DNA of 64,000 nt, taken from the NCBI GenBank assembly GCA_963533935.1, contig CAUSQL010000005.1, positions 1-64,000 on the forward strand. The letters run 5' to 3'. Positions 17,747 to 25,692 of this stretch are shown here, piece by piece. Each line of letters begins with the position of its first letter. Position 1 is the stretch's first letter. The stretch comes from CAUSKK01 sp963533935. GTDB taxonomy: Bacteria > Pseudomonadota > Gammaproteobacteria > Cardiobacteriales > Cardiobacteriaceae. The translations under genes were made by a program, and so were the position numbers. Under the pieces are notes generated by a model. It was not told the origin of the DNA, made no database searches, and worked only from the letters and a program-made list of their open reading frames with translations.

Positions 17747-19305
17747 TTAGTCAAAACATTTTCAATCAGGCCCTGCTTGGCCTCGACCAGAACCCCACCC
17801 CTGACGATGTGCCGCCGGCGCTGGCGCCGTTGGCCGCTCAGCTGAACCACGATGACCCGGCGGCCCGCTGCTATGAACTCTGTGCCCTGGCCCTGGCCTA
17901 CGAACGGGCCGGGCAAGGTCTAGCCAGCAGCGCCGGCTGGCAGAGCGTGCCGGCCATGCCGCCGACCACTAAGGTTGTCCAGGGCCCGCTGGAACAGCAG
18001 CTGGTCAGCTGGCTGGAGGGCAAGCAGTGGCCCTTCGTGGATTTTGCCCTGGAACAGCTGGCGGCGCGGGGCTACCAGCTGGCCGGTGCCAGCCTCGCCA
18101 GCTTCCTTAACGGCTATCCGAAGACTAAGCGCGATCGGCACCGGGCTATGTTGGTCGGGCCGGGCCAGTGGCTGTTGCAACAGCTGGGGGAGGAAGCGGC
18201 GGACAGCGAGGATTTCGACGCCATGGGCTTTCCCGCCCGCAAGGAGCATCTGCGCCAGTTGATGGCTACGGATGCGGCCGCCGCAGAAGCGCTGGTGGCT
18301 TCCCTCTGGGGGACGGCACCGGTGAAGCACCGGGAGGATTATTTGGAAATCATTGGCCCCCAGGCCAGTGTGGAGTTTCTCGAAAAGGCCCTGAAAGACC
18401 GCGGCAGTTACGTGCGCGAGCAGGCCCAGAAATTGTTGAGCCGCCGCCCCGGGTCGCCCTGGGCCGTGCAGCTGGAAAGCTGGCTGGGGCAAATGCTGGC
18501 CTATGACCAGCAGAAGGGCTGGAGTTTTCGGCCGCTGGCCTACGATAAGAAGGCCATGAAGCCCTTCTCGCTGGAGGAAATTAGCCCGGTTAAGAAGGAA
18601 AGCGACGAGCACTATTTGCGCCGTCAGCTGATTCAGCTCTGTCTAAATCAGGATTTCTGGCTGCAACTCACCAGCAGCGCCGACCCAGCCGAGTTGGCGG
18701 TTAAATTTAGTCGCCATAAGCTGCCCAGCAGCTATTTCCAGGATTACCACTTTAATAATCAGGTGAACTGGCTGGTGGCAGTAGGCGGCAGCGGGCTGGT
18801 GAAGGACTATCTGCTGGCTCGGGGCGACCTTGATGGCAACGGTATGGAACACTTAAGCGCGGCCCAGCTGGAGGAATTGCTGGCGGCGCGCAGCGAGCAG
18901 GACACCTTCCTGCGCGCCCTCTTTAAATATCCCTATGAGGTGATTTTTGAAGGCCAACATCAGCAAACCAGCAATGTGTTTTCCGGCAAGGGCCAGCGGG
19001 TTAATGGGCTGGACAATCTAATTTCCCAGCATTACATCTTTGAAGAGAGCAATGGCAACTGGGGACTGCGCCTGAGCCTATTAATTATCTATATACTTAA
19101 AAATCGCTCCGCCCATTACTATTACTACGACGAAAGCACCAACTTCGCCGCTAGCATCGCCAGCCGCCTGGCCCTCGACCCGGTAATCGACGACCTGTTC
19201 CAACGCTATAGAAATGATGGCCAGTCCCTTGAGTTCATTGATGAAATCGTCCGCGGCTACGCCCGCAAACAGCAATTCGCCCAACTTTTAAACAAGGAAA
19301 AATGA
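17743..19305 (+). CDS. DUF5691-like helical protein of a MoxR cluster
   Basis: A 520-residue soluble protein, mainly helical, with HEAT-like leucine/alanine periodicity (for example EFLEKALKDRGSYVREQAQKLL near residues 208-230). I see no catalytic motif. Position between a SWIM protein and a MoxR ATPase matches the DUF5691 family found in such clusters in other bacteria, which is the basis of the call; sequence membership is inferred. It overlaps the SWIM gene by 4 bases and ends 1 base before the ATPase, so the three genes form one operon. Confidence 0.6.
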   Translation: MISQNIFNQALLGLDQNPTPDDVPPALAPLAAQLNHDDPAARCYELCALALAYERAGQGLASSAGWQSVPAMPPTTKVVQGPLEQQLVSWLEGKQWPFVDFALEQLAARGYQLAGASLASFLNGYPKTKRDRHRAMLVGPGQWLLQQLGEEAADSEDFDAMGFPARKEHLRQLMATDAAAAEALVASLWGTAPVKHREDYLEIIGPQASVEFLEKALKDRGSYVREQAQKLLSRRPGSPWAVQLESWLGQMLAYDQQKGWSFRPLAYDKKAMKPFSLEEISPVKKESDEHYLRRQLIQLCLNQDFWLQLTSSADPAELAVKFSRHKLPSSYFQDYHFNNQVNWLVAVGGSGLVKDYLLARGDLDGNGMEHLSAAQLEELLAARSEQDTFLRALFKYPYEVIFEGQHQQTSNVFSGKGQRVNGLDNLISQHYIFEESNGNWGLRLSLLIIYILKNRSAHYYYYDESTNFAASIASRLALDPVIDDLFQRYRNDGQSLEFIDEIVRGYARKQQFAQLLNKEK

Positions 19306-19306
19306 T

Positions 19307-20386
19307 ATGTCCCAAATATTGCGCCAACACGCCGAACAGCAGTTTGCTGAAGAATTGGAACAATTAAAGAAACAGGAGAAACACCCGCGGCCGGAGCATT
19401 GGCAACTGTCACCGCAGTCGGTGGTCAGCTATCTCATGGGCGATACTCTGAAGAATAAATTTACCATCACGCCCAAATACATCGGCAGCCGCCGGCTCAT
19501 GGAAATCGCCGTGGCCACCCTGGCCACGGACCGGGCGCTGCTGCTCTACGGCCTGCCCGGCACCGCCAAAAGCTGGGTCAGCGAACATCTCAGCGCCGCC
19601 ATCAGCGGCGACAGCACCCTGGTGGTGCAAGGTACCGCCGGCACCGGTGAAGAGGCGGTGCGCTACGGCTGGAACTACGCGGAGCTGCTGGCCAAGGGCC
19701 CCAGCGCCAGCGCCCTAGTGGAAACGCCGGTGATGCGCGCCATGAAGCGCGGCCAGATTGCCCGCATTGAGGAATTAACCCGCATCGGTTCGGACGTGCA
19801 GGACACGCTCATTACCATTTTGTCCGAGAAGTGCCTGCCCATTCCCGAGCTGAACGAGGAGGTGCAGGCGGTGCGTGGCTTTAACCTCATCGCCACGGCC
19901 AACAACCGAGACAAGGGCGTCAATGATTTGTCCAGCGCCCTGAAGCGGCGCTTTAACACGGTGATTCTGCCGCTGCCCGCCTCCCTCGACGAGGAGGTGG
20001 AAATCGTCCGCCGCCGGGTGGAACAGTTTGAAGAAACCATGCAGCTGCCGGCGGAGAAGCCTGCCGTAGCCGAGATTCGCCGCATCGTTACCATTTTCCG
20101 CGAACTGCGGGCCGGTCTCTCCACGGACAAGAAAACCAAGCTGAAGAGCCCCAGCGGTACCCTGAGTACCGCCGAGGCCATTTCCGTGGTCAATAACGGC
20201 ATGAGCCTGAGCGCCTATTTCGGCGACGGGGTATTGAAGGCCGACGATTTAATGGCCGGGCTACTCGGTGCGGTGGTGAAAGACCCGGTGCAGGACGCCA
20301 TCGTCTGGAAGGAGTATCTGGAAACGGTGGTGAAGGGCCGGGAAGATTGGCGCGACCTCTATCGGGCCGCCCGGGACATGCTTTAG
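19307..20386 (+). CDS. MoxR-family AAA+ ATPase (YehL-like)
   Basis: AAA+ ATPase of 359 residues. Walker A is GLPGTAKS (82-89). A Walker B-like element RIEEL is unusual in having Glu-Glu where Asp-Glu is normal. Sensor 1 is ATANNRD and the arginine finger lies in SSALKRRF. MoxR ATPases work with VWA-domain proteins to insert cofactors or remodel targets. Here no VWA or DUF5682 gene follows; sppA comes next. ATP hydrolysis and partnership with the two upstream genes are inferred from context. Confidence 0.88.
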   Translation: MSQILRQHAEQQFAEELEQLKKQEKHPRPEHWQLSPQSVVSYLMGDTLKNKFTITPKYIGSRRLMEIAVATLATDRALLLYGLPGTAKSWVSEHLSAAISGDSTLVVQGTAGTGEEAVRYGWNYAELLAKGPSASALVETPVMRAMKRGQIARIEELTRIGSDVQDTLITILSEKCLPIPELNEEVQAVRGFNLIATANNRDKGVNDLSSALKRRFNTVILPLPASLDEEVEIVRRRVEQFEETMQLPAEKPAVAEIRRIVTIFRELRAGLSTDKKTKLKSPSGTLSTAEAISVVNNGMSLSAYFGDGVLKADDLMAGLLGAVVKDPVQDAIVWKEYLETVVKGREDWRDLYRAARDML

Positions 20387-20409
20387 TAACCTGTAAATAA
20401 GGAGTAACC

Positions 20410-21330
20410 ATGACTGAACAGGAAAAGAGCGCGCTCGCCGAAGCGCTACTGACCATCAATAAGGAATTTAAAAGCCGCCAGCGCAATCGGCGCATATTCT
20501 TCTGGATATTTTTCCTTTTTTTCATCTTCGGCATCGTTAGCGCCATCATGAATAAAACTCCCGCGGCGGGCACCGTGGCGGTGGTGGAGATTAACGGTGT
20601 TATCAGTGCCGATAGCAAAGCCAACAGCCATTCGGTCATTAAGCGTCTGAAGGAGGCCAGCGAAGACCCCGCCACCAAGGCCATCATTCTCGACATCAAT
20701 TCGCCGGGCGGTTCGCCGGTACAGTCGGCGCAGATATTTAGAAAGCTGCGCAGCCTCCATAAGGAAAAGCCCGAGCTGCCCATTTATGCGGTCATTAACG
20801 ACGTGGGTGCTTCCGGCGCCTACTTCATCGCGGTGGGCACGCAGAAAATCTACGCCGACCCGGCATCGCTGGTGGGTTCCATCGGCGTCATCGGCAATTT
20901 CGTCGGCTACCAGGAGACCTTCCAGAAACTGGGCCTGGAGCCGCGCACCTTTAAATCCGGCCGCTTCAAGGACATTCTCAGCGGCACCCGCCCCATCGAG
21001 CCCGAGGAGGCCAAATTGGTGCAGGACAGCCTGGACGAAATTCACAAGCAGTTCATTGCAGCGGTCAAGGAGGGCCGGGGCAGCAAGCTGAAGGAGGACG
21101 ACAACACCTTCTCCGGCCTGTTCTGGACTGGAGAAAAGGCCAAGGCCCTGGGATTGGTTGATGAGTTATCGTCCCTGGAAGAGCTGGTGGCTAAGGAGTT
21201 CCCGGACATGAAGATTAGGCACTACAAGGGCGAACTGCCGCTGCTGCAGGAGCTGCAATCGGCTTCGGCTCAAGCGCTAGGCCAGGCGGTGAAGCAAAAT
21301 CTGCAGGGCAGCAACTTGGAATTGCGCTAG
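20410..21330 (+). CDS. sppA: Signal peptide peptidase SppA, short form
   Basis: Inner-membrane Ser/Lys protease that degrades cleaved signal peptides. A single membrane helix (residues about 25-43, IFFWIFFLFFIFGIVSAI) anchors a periplasmic ClpP-like domain. The LDINSPGGSP block, the nucleophile in VGASGAYF and the lysine in SGRFKD are present. At 306 residues it is the short, single-domain form and not the 67 kDa E. coli type. It has its own ribosome-binding site (AAGGAG) 24 bases after the MoxR gene. Confidence 0.93.
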   Translation: MTEQEKSALAEALLTINKEFKSRQRNRRIFFWIFFLFFIFGIVSAIMNKTPAAGTVAVVEINGVISADSKANSHSVIKRLKEASEDPATKAIILDINSPGGSPVQSAQIFRKLRSLHKEKPELPIYAVINDVGASGAYFIAVGTQKIYADPASLVGSIGVIGNFVGYQETFQKLGLEPRTFKSGRFKDILSGTRPIEPEEAKLVQDSLDEIHKQFIAAVKEGRGSKLKEDDNTFSGLFWTGEKAKALGLVDELSSLEELVAKEFPDMKIRHYKGELPLLQELQSASAQALGQAVKQNLQGSNLELR

Positions 21331-21339
21331 TCCCTAACC

Positions 21340-21395
21340 AAAGGAAAAACCGCTTTTGGCATGACATTTGCCAGATTAAGCATGGTTTTTCCTTT
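21340..21395 (+). terminator. Long hairpin downstream of sppA
   Basis: AAAGGAAAAACC (21340-21351) is perfectly repeated in inverse at 21384-21395, with an inner TGGCA/TGCCA stem inside the 32-base loop. The tail is only weakly T-rich (CTTAGTTTAGTT). It may be an mRNA 3' structure preceding the stronger terminator downstream. Confidence 0.45.
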
Positions 21396-21421
21396 CTTAG
21401 TTTAGTTAGACATGATAGTTC

Positions 21422-21446
21422 GCTGGGGCTCGTCCCCAGCTTTTTT
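21422..21446 (+). terminator. Rho-independent terminator after sppA
   Basis: GCTGGGG and CCCCAGC form a 7-bp GC-rich stem with a 5-base loop, followed by six T. This is a standard intrinsic terminator for the SWIM-to-sppA transcript. Confidence 0.85.
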
Positions 21447-21504
21447 ATGCCCGCAAGGAATGCGCTGACGGCTGGACGGTGGTTCGCTGGCGCTCAGACC
21501 TTAG

Positions 21505-21609
21505 GCTTTCCCTATATTTAGTGCTTTAATTACGTACACCTAAAGCGCCCCGTTGTTTGTAATTGGCTTTTTACAGACATACGGGCGCTTCTGCTGTATG
21601 TACTTAAGC
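21505..21609. repeat. Palindromic repeats at the left edge of the AT-rich island
   Basis: Three units: a degenerate one at about 21505-21521, an AAGCGCCCC unit (21527-21563) and a GGGCGCTT unit (21565-21607). The open frame of the GH19 protein runs back into the last two units, so the gene's 5' end coincides with repeat sequence. Confidence 0.8.
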
Positions 21610-22659
21610 CTATACATATGCCACCTATATATCAGGAGCTATTACCTACATGAAGGCGAATCACCCCACCATCAATATGATTATGAACTTTGTAAAGAAG
21701 TAGAACTATTCGCTACTGCGGATGGAAAGCCAGTGCCATTTTTCCTTGATTTAAAAGGCAAAAATAGCTCAAATAAGCCAAAAGAAGTTCTGACTGTGGC
21801 CAAGGGACAAAAAGTCGTAATTAATGTCAATCAGGAAGTAAGTTTAGATAATATAGTTGCAGGAAAAGATGACTTTGATATAGGTACAGATGGGCAAACA
21901 TTTAGCCTTACCGCTGACAAGAATATGGAAATTGCCATAACAGTCAGCAATTACTGTTCACCCAGATTTAAAAAAACCTTCTACGTAAGATTTCAGGATA
22001 AGCCATTAGAGGAACCTAGTCCGAAGGAAATGGAATTTTTCCAACTTCTATCCAATTATATGGATGAATACGGAATTACTTCCTCCTACGATAGGGCAGC
22101 CCTGCTGGCAAGCATTCAAATTGAAACTGGTAAGTATGGCATAGAGGATGGGTTAATTGAAATAGGTAATTTCTCTCTAGAAAATTGGTTGAAAAATTTT
22201 CCAAATAATAAAGGTGTACTGAATTGGCTTGATAAGCATAAGAAAAATAGAGAAGTAGAATTTGAAAATTTAGAAAATGAAGATAAATTAAATATTATGT
22301 ATGGTGGAAGATTAGGTAATAAAAAACCTGGAGATGGATGGAAATTTAGAGGTAGAGGTGGAATACATTTAACGGGTCATAACAACTATGAAGAATTTGC
22401 TAAATTTATCAATAGGCCAGATATTATGGATAATCCAGATAAGGTGGGCACTGATTTACGACTGGCAGCCTTAGCATCAGTTTGGTTTTGGACTAAATAT
22501 GATAATGGTCAGGCAAGTAAGCTAGCAAGGAAAGGAAATTTTCGAGGTGCAAGGAAAATAGTCAACAAATATGACCATACAGAAGAACTAGCTAATGAGA
22601 TAACTAGGAAAAATTTAGCTGGTAAAGGTAAATTTATGCTTCCAGTACCACGTTTTTAA
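21598..22659 (+). CDS. GH19 chitinase/lysozyme-like protein, uncertain 5' end
   Basis: The C-terminal half (residues about 155-368 of the longest frame) matches GH19-type lytic enzymes. The IQIETGKYG segment holds the probable catalytic Glu (residue 191 from TTG 21553). The block YGGRLGN, GDGWKFRGRGGIHLTG, NNY is the hallmark of phage-type GH19 endolysins. Residues about 45-150 look like a beta-rich domain. The 5' end is unclear. The frame is open to TTG 21553, the only in-frame ATG (21598) lies inside a palindromic repeat, and no signal peptide is visible. The gene may be 5'-truncated or fused. Base composition is AT-rich, unlike the neighbours. Two exported proteins follow 5 bases later. 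Confidence 0.7.
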   Translation: MYLSLYICHLYIRSYYLHEGESPHHQYDYELCKEVELFATADGKPVPFFLDLKGKNSSNKPKEVLTVAKGQKVVINVNQEVSLDNIVAGKDDFDIGTDGQTFSLTADKNMEIAITVSNYCSPRFKKTFYVRFQDKPLEEPSPKEMEFFQLLSNYMDEYGITSSYDRAALLASIQIETGKYGIEDGLIEIGNFSLENWLKNFPNNKGVLNWLDKHKKNREVEFENLENEDKLNIMYGGRLGNKKPGDGWKFRGRGGIHLTGHNNYEEFAKFINRPDIMDNPDKVGTDLRLAALASVWFWTKYDNGQASKLARKGNFRGARKIVNKYDHTEELANEITRKNLAGKGKFMLPVPRF

Positions 22660-22664
22660 TAGCT

Positions 22665-23237
22665 ATGAGGTTGTTTATATTTTTTGCGTTACTTACCGGG
22701 CCTCTTATGGCCCGGAGTGCGGAATGGGCAGCAGATTATCTTGGTAAACTTAGACCTATCCGACTTTTTCCGGTCATACTTTTTAAATGCACTACTGTTG
22801 ATAATGAATTAGTGAGCATCAGTTATTACAAGGGCAAATACCAATATTGGTTTGGAAAAGATAATAAGCCAAAATTAAAATTTTCTAGCACTCCCGTTGA
22901 AATACTTCTAAGAAAACAGGGAGAATATTGGCGAAAGAGTGGTATTAATAGTGGATACTATGATCCATTTCCTTTCTTTTATGGAGCCTATATTTACGAT
23001 GTGCGCACTGAGCCATTAATTGATTATGGTGTTTATAGAGGTAGTAATACCAGTGTTTATATTTTCAAAAATAATAAAAATGATCATTGGTATGAGGAGA
23101 TAGACTCGATTAAGTGCAAAGAAGATACGGTAATTATTAATTGGATTACTAATGATATTCCGCCTGCCCATAAGTTATATGAAAATCAGTTATTTGAAGA
23201 TGGCTTATTTAAAAATGCAAGGCAATACTTCGAATAA
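22665..23237 (+). CDS. Exported protein, paralogue 1 (putative immunity protein)
   Basis: A 190-residue protein with a clear signal peptide (MRLFIFFALLTGPLMARSA, cleavage near residue 19). It shares the core VILFKCTT, SYYKGKYQYWFGK and a later KCKE with the next gene, so two conserved cysteines could form a disulfide. The pattern of Cys-Thr followed by Tyr-x-Phe-Gly-Lys recalls small periplasmic proteins found beside lysozyme-like effectors. It starts 5 bases after the GH19 gene and has no strong ribosome-binding site, so translation is probably coupled. I infer a periplasmic inhibitor of the GH19 protein; no function is proven. Confidence 0.65.
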   Translation: MRLFIFFALLTGPLMARSAEWAADYLGKLRPIRLFPVILFKCTTVDNELVSISYYKGKYQYWFGKDNKPKLKFSSTPVEILLRKQGEYWRKSGINSGYYDPFPFFYGAYIYDVRTEPLIDYGVYRGSNTSVYIFKNNKNDHWYEEIDSIKCKEDTVIINWITNDIPPAHKLYENQLFEDGLFKNARQYFE

Positions 23238-23322
23238 ATTTTTTACTGAAAACAACTGTCTAACACGTAATTATGTGTAAAATTTAATTATTAGATTCTG
23301 ATTATTTAGGAGTAGCTAGCTA

Positions 23323-23952
23323 GTGGATAAATATGTAAGGCCATTAGAAATAGTGTGGAATAAAATTAGACTTATAATATTTTTTGCGTTACTTACCGGG
23401 TCTCTTATGGCCCGGAGTGCAGATAGGTGGAAGTGGATAGATGAAGAAGAACTTAAACCCATTAAAGTTTTCCCTGTCATACTTTTTAAATGCACTACCA
23501 CTAATAATAAATTAGTACGCATTAGCTATTACAAGGGTAAATACCAATATTGGTTCGGCAAAAATAATAAACCAGAGTTATCTTTTTACAGCAGTCCCAT
23601 TGAAATATTTATCGATGAAGAGAGAAGTAAATTTTGGCGTAAAGGTGGTGAGTCAAATGTCTACTCAAGTTCAGATGCCTTTTTTTATGGGGACTATGTT
23701 TACGAAATTTATAGCACATCAGTAGAAAGAAAAGAGAAATTACCGGGATTTCCAAGTTCAGAGAGTAATATTTATGTTTTTAAATACGATAAAAAAGAAG
23801 ACCGGTATCAGAAAATTGATGATAAAAAATGCAAAGAAGAAACAGTAATTGATAATTTTATTACCGATGAAATTCCTCCACCTTATAAGTTATTCAAAAA
23901 TCAATTGGTAGAAGAAGGTCAGTTAAAAGACATATATAAATACTTCAAATAG
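23323..23952 (+). CDS. Exported protein, paralogue 2 (putative immunity protein)
   Basis: A tandem paralogue of the preceding gene, 209 residues from GTG 23323, which has AGGAG 10 bases upstream. An internal GTG at 23353 would give a more usual signal-peptide n-region (MWNKIRLIIFFALLTGSLMA). The mature part keeps VILFKCTT, ISYYKGKYQYWFGK and KCKEE. It is AT-rich like its neighbour. A duplicated immunity gene beside one effector is common in contact-dependent and secretion-system loci, but that role is inferred. Confidence 0.65.
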   Translation: MDKYVRPLEIVWNKIRLIIFFALLTGSLMARSADRWKWIDEEELKPIKVFPVILFKCTTTNNKLVRISYYKGKYQYWFGKNNKPELSFYSSPIEIFIDEERSKFWRKGGESNVYSSSDAFFYGDYVYEIYSTSVERKEKLPGFPSSESNIYVFKYDKKEDRYQKIDDKKCKEETVIDNFITDEIPPPYKLFKNQLVEEGQLKDIYKYFK

Positions 23953-23996
23953 GTTTTTATCAATGGCCACTAGGGCTGCCTTTTTATTTTTGCATT

Positions 23997-24079
23997 ATTT
24001 ACCGACGGACGGGCGCTTCCCCTGTATGTAATTAATGGCTTAAATACATACAGGGGAAGCGCCCGTATGTTGGTAAATT
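23997..24079. repeat. Palindromic repeat pair after the AT-rich island
   Basis: Two units in inverse orientation around TAATGGCTTA, with arms TACCGACGGACGGGCGCTTC and its near-complement. It marks the right edge of the AT-rich island. Between this and the next cluster, 24091-24186 encodes only a 31-codon open frame (MFLANG...LDEHL) of unknown meaning. Confidence 0.85.
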
Positions 24080-24189
24080 ACCCTAATGCCATGTTTCTGG
24101 CCAACGGTAGAGCACGGGTAAACCGCTGGCAGTGGGGTAGTAGTGAAAGAACCATGGCATTCCTTGGACTTGACGAACATCTTTAGTGA

Positions 24190-24311
24190 TTAAAAACAAT
24201 GGGCGATTGTTCGACCTAAAGCTCTCACGCGCCCTTTACTGACGATCGGGCGCTTTCCCTGTATGTAATAAGGCCTAATTACATACAGGGGAAGCGCCCC
24301 GTTGTAGGTTA
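24190..24311. repeat. Palindromic repeat cluster before the HAD gene stop
   Basis: An expanded unit with the GGGCGATTGTTCG...TCACGCGCCC insert is followed by a standard inverted pair (about 24236-24309) around AATAAGGCCTAATT. It completes the convergent junction between the exported proteins and the HAD phosphatase. Confidence 0.8.
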
Positions 24312-24315
24312 ATGG

Positions 24316-25101
24316 CTAAATTACCTTTAACTCCTCCAGCGCCCGCAGAATGCCGTCCGCTTCCACCGGCGGCGCGAGAAAGTCCGCCCGCGCCTTCAGC
24401 TGCGGGTGACCGTCCTCCATGGCCACGAAAAAGCCCACGGTTTCCGCCATTTCCAAATCGTTGAGACCGTCGCCGAAGGCCATGGCGTTCTGCGGGTCGA
24501 TGGCCAGGCCGGCGCACAGCTCGCGAATGGCCCGCGCCTTGGAGGCGTCCCGGGGCAGCAAATCCACGGCATGTTCATGCCAGCGCACGCTGCGGAAGCC
24601 CAGGGTTTCCAAAGGTTGTAGTTCCTTTTCCTGCGCTGCCGCAACGAATACCAGCAGCTGGTAAACGGGCCGGCGCCGGTAATAGTCCGGTTCCACCAGG
24701 TAGGGGCCGATGTTAGCCAGGGCACCGTGAACGATGGCGTTATCTTCCGAAACGGCCACCGCCTCGGCGCCAACGAAGCCATGGGGCAGCTTCAGGTCGG
24801 CACAGTGTTTGACAATGGCTTCGAGGGTGGCCGCGGCCAGGGGCCGATGGCTGATGACCCGGTCGCCCTGGCGGCAGTACTGGCCGTTAATGCCAATGAC
24901 CAGGTCGATGGCCTGGTCGCGAATCAGCTGGCTGACCTGGGGCGGAAACACCGCCGGCGAGCGGCCCGAGGCGATGGCGCTGCGGATATGCTTCGCCCGC
25001 AGCCGGGGGAAAACTTCCTGGAGGGAGGGCGGGAGAAAATCGCTTTTTTTGCGGTACAGGGTGTCATCGATGTCGAAGAAGATTATTTGCGGATTTACCA
25101 T
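24316..25101 (-). CDS. Cof-type HAD-IIB family phosphatase
   Basis: A haloacid-dehalogenase phosphatase of 261 residues. Motif I is FDIDDTLY near residue 9, motif II lies in AIASGRS, and motif III/IV is AFGDGLNDLEM near residue 205. The cap between motifs II and III is of the C2B (Cof) type, whose substrates are usually sugar phosphates or flavin nucleotides. The frame is open upstream to 25257 through the tmRNA, but ATG 25101 gives the canonical N-terminus MVNPQIIFFD. Substrate unknown. Confidence 0.88.
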   Translation of the reverse strand: MVNPQIIFFDIDDTLYRKKSDFLPPSLQEVFPRLRAKHIRSAIASGRSPAVFPPQVSQLIRDQAIDLVIGINGQYCRQGDRVISHRPLAAATLEAIVKHCADLKLPHGFVGAEAVAVSEDNAIVHGALANIGPYLVEPDYYRRRPVYQLLVFVAAAQEKELQPLETLGFRSVRWHEHAVDLLPRDASKARAIRELCAGLAIDPQNAMAFGDGLNDLEMAETVGFFVAMEDGHPQLKARADFLAPPVEADGILRALEELKVI

Positions 25102-25110
25102 GGCGGGCCC

Positions 25111-25139
25111 TTGTGGAAAAACCCTAAAAATAGCATAAT
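25111..25139 (+). promoter_or_regulatory. Promoter of ssrA
   Basis: TTGTGG (25111-25116), a 17-base spacer and CATAAT (25134-25139) lie just upstream of the tmRNA. This gives a start a few bases before the mature 5' end at 25153. Confidence 0.6.
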
Positions 25140-25152
25140 TACTGGGAATTTC

Positions 25153-25504
25153 GGGGGCGTACTGGTTTCGACAGGGGCGCAAAGCTCGAGGTGCATACCG
25201 AAGATGAAAGACCTTCGTTAAATATCTTTCACTAAATATAGTTGCAAACGACGACAACTACGCTTTAGCCGCTTAATTTAAGGCTAACGTTCCCTCCGGT
25301 TCGTCCCTGGACTGGTACGGAGCGTCATTCACAGGGAATCGCCAGCCGTCGTTCCCGCCGGCGTCTGGTTAAATCTTGTGGGATCGTGTTTGGAGTGCCT
25401 GAGCTTCGGCTGACCAGCATTAAATCCTAATAGAATGCTCTAAGTATGTAGTACCGACGGTGGCACGTTTCTGGACGGCGGTTCAACTCCGCCCGCCTCC
25501 ACCA
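25153..25504 (+). ncRNA. ssrA: Transfer-messenger RNA
   Basis: Rescues ribosomes stalled on messages without a stop codon. The 5' end GGGGGCG pairs with CGCCTCC before the discriminator A and the CCA at 25502-25504, forming the tRNA-like acceptor stem. The T-arm GGTTCAACTCC is present. The resume codon GCA at 25244 begins the tag frame ANDDNYALAA, ending with TAA at 25274-25276. This tag is of the gammaproteobacterial type. The length is about 352 bases. Confidence 0.96.
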
Positions 25505-25528
25505 TTTTTACCCACTAAATTTTCATTG

Positions 25529-25563
25529 AAAACAAGTCATTAGCACGAGGACTTGTTTTTTTT
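25529..25563 (+). terminator. Rho-independent terminator of ssrA
   Basis: AACAAGTC (25531-25538) and GACTTGTT (25550-25557) form an 8-bp stem with an 11-base loop, followed by a run of T to 25563. Confidence 0.85.
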
Positions 25564-25635
25564 GGTCTGAATTTTTCATTTTCAAATCAATGGATTAGCT
25601 CAAGTTTTTACACATTAATGCTGGTTTCCAGTGCC

Positions 25636-25664
25636 TTGACCTACCCTACCTTTTTGCCAAGAAT
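25636..25664 (+). promoter_or_regulatory. Possible promoter of nrdBA
   Basis: TTGACC at 25636-25641 and AAGAAT at 25659-25664 are spaced by 17 bases, 29 bases before the nrdB start. The -10 match is imperfect. No NrdR box was recognised. Confidence 0.4.
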
Positions 25665-25692
25665 AGCAGTCCATATTTTTTATTAGATTGCC

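Noticed and set aside
21331..21420. A small regulatory RNA after sppA
   Set aside because: The long hairpin is real, but no promoter or known RNA pattern is visible, so only a 3' structure is reported.
24316..25257. HAD phosphatase with a 52-residue extension to 25257
   Set aside because: The extension runs through the ssrA gene and its promoter. ATG 25101 gives the canonical motif I position.
25440..25504. A tRNA gene ending in CCA
   Set aside because: The acceptor and T-arm belong to the tRNA-like domain of tmRNA; the other half of the acceptor stem is at 25153-25159.
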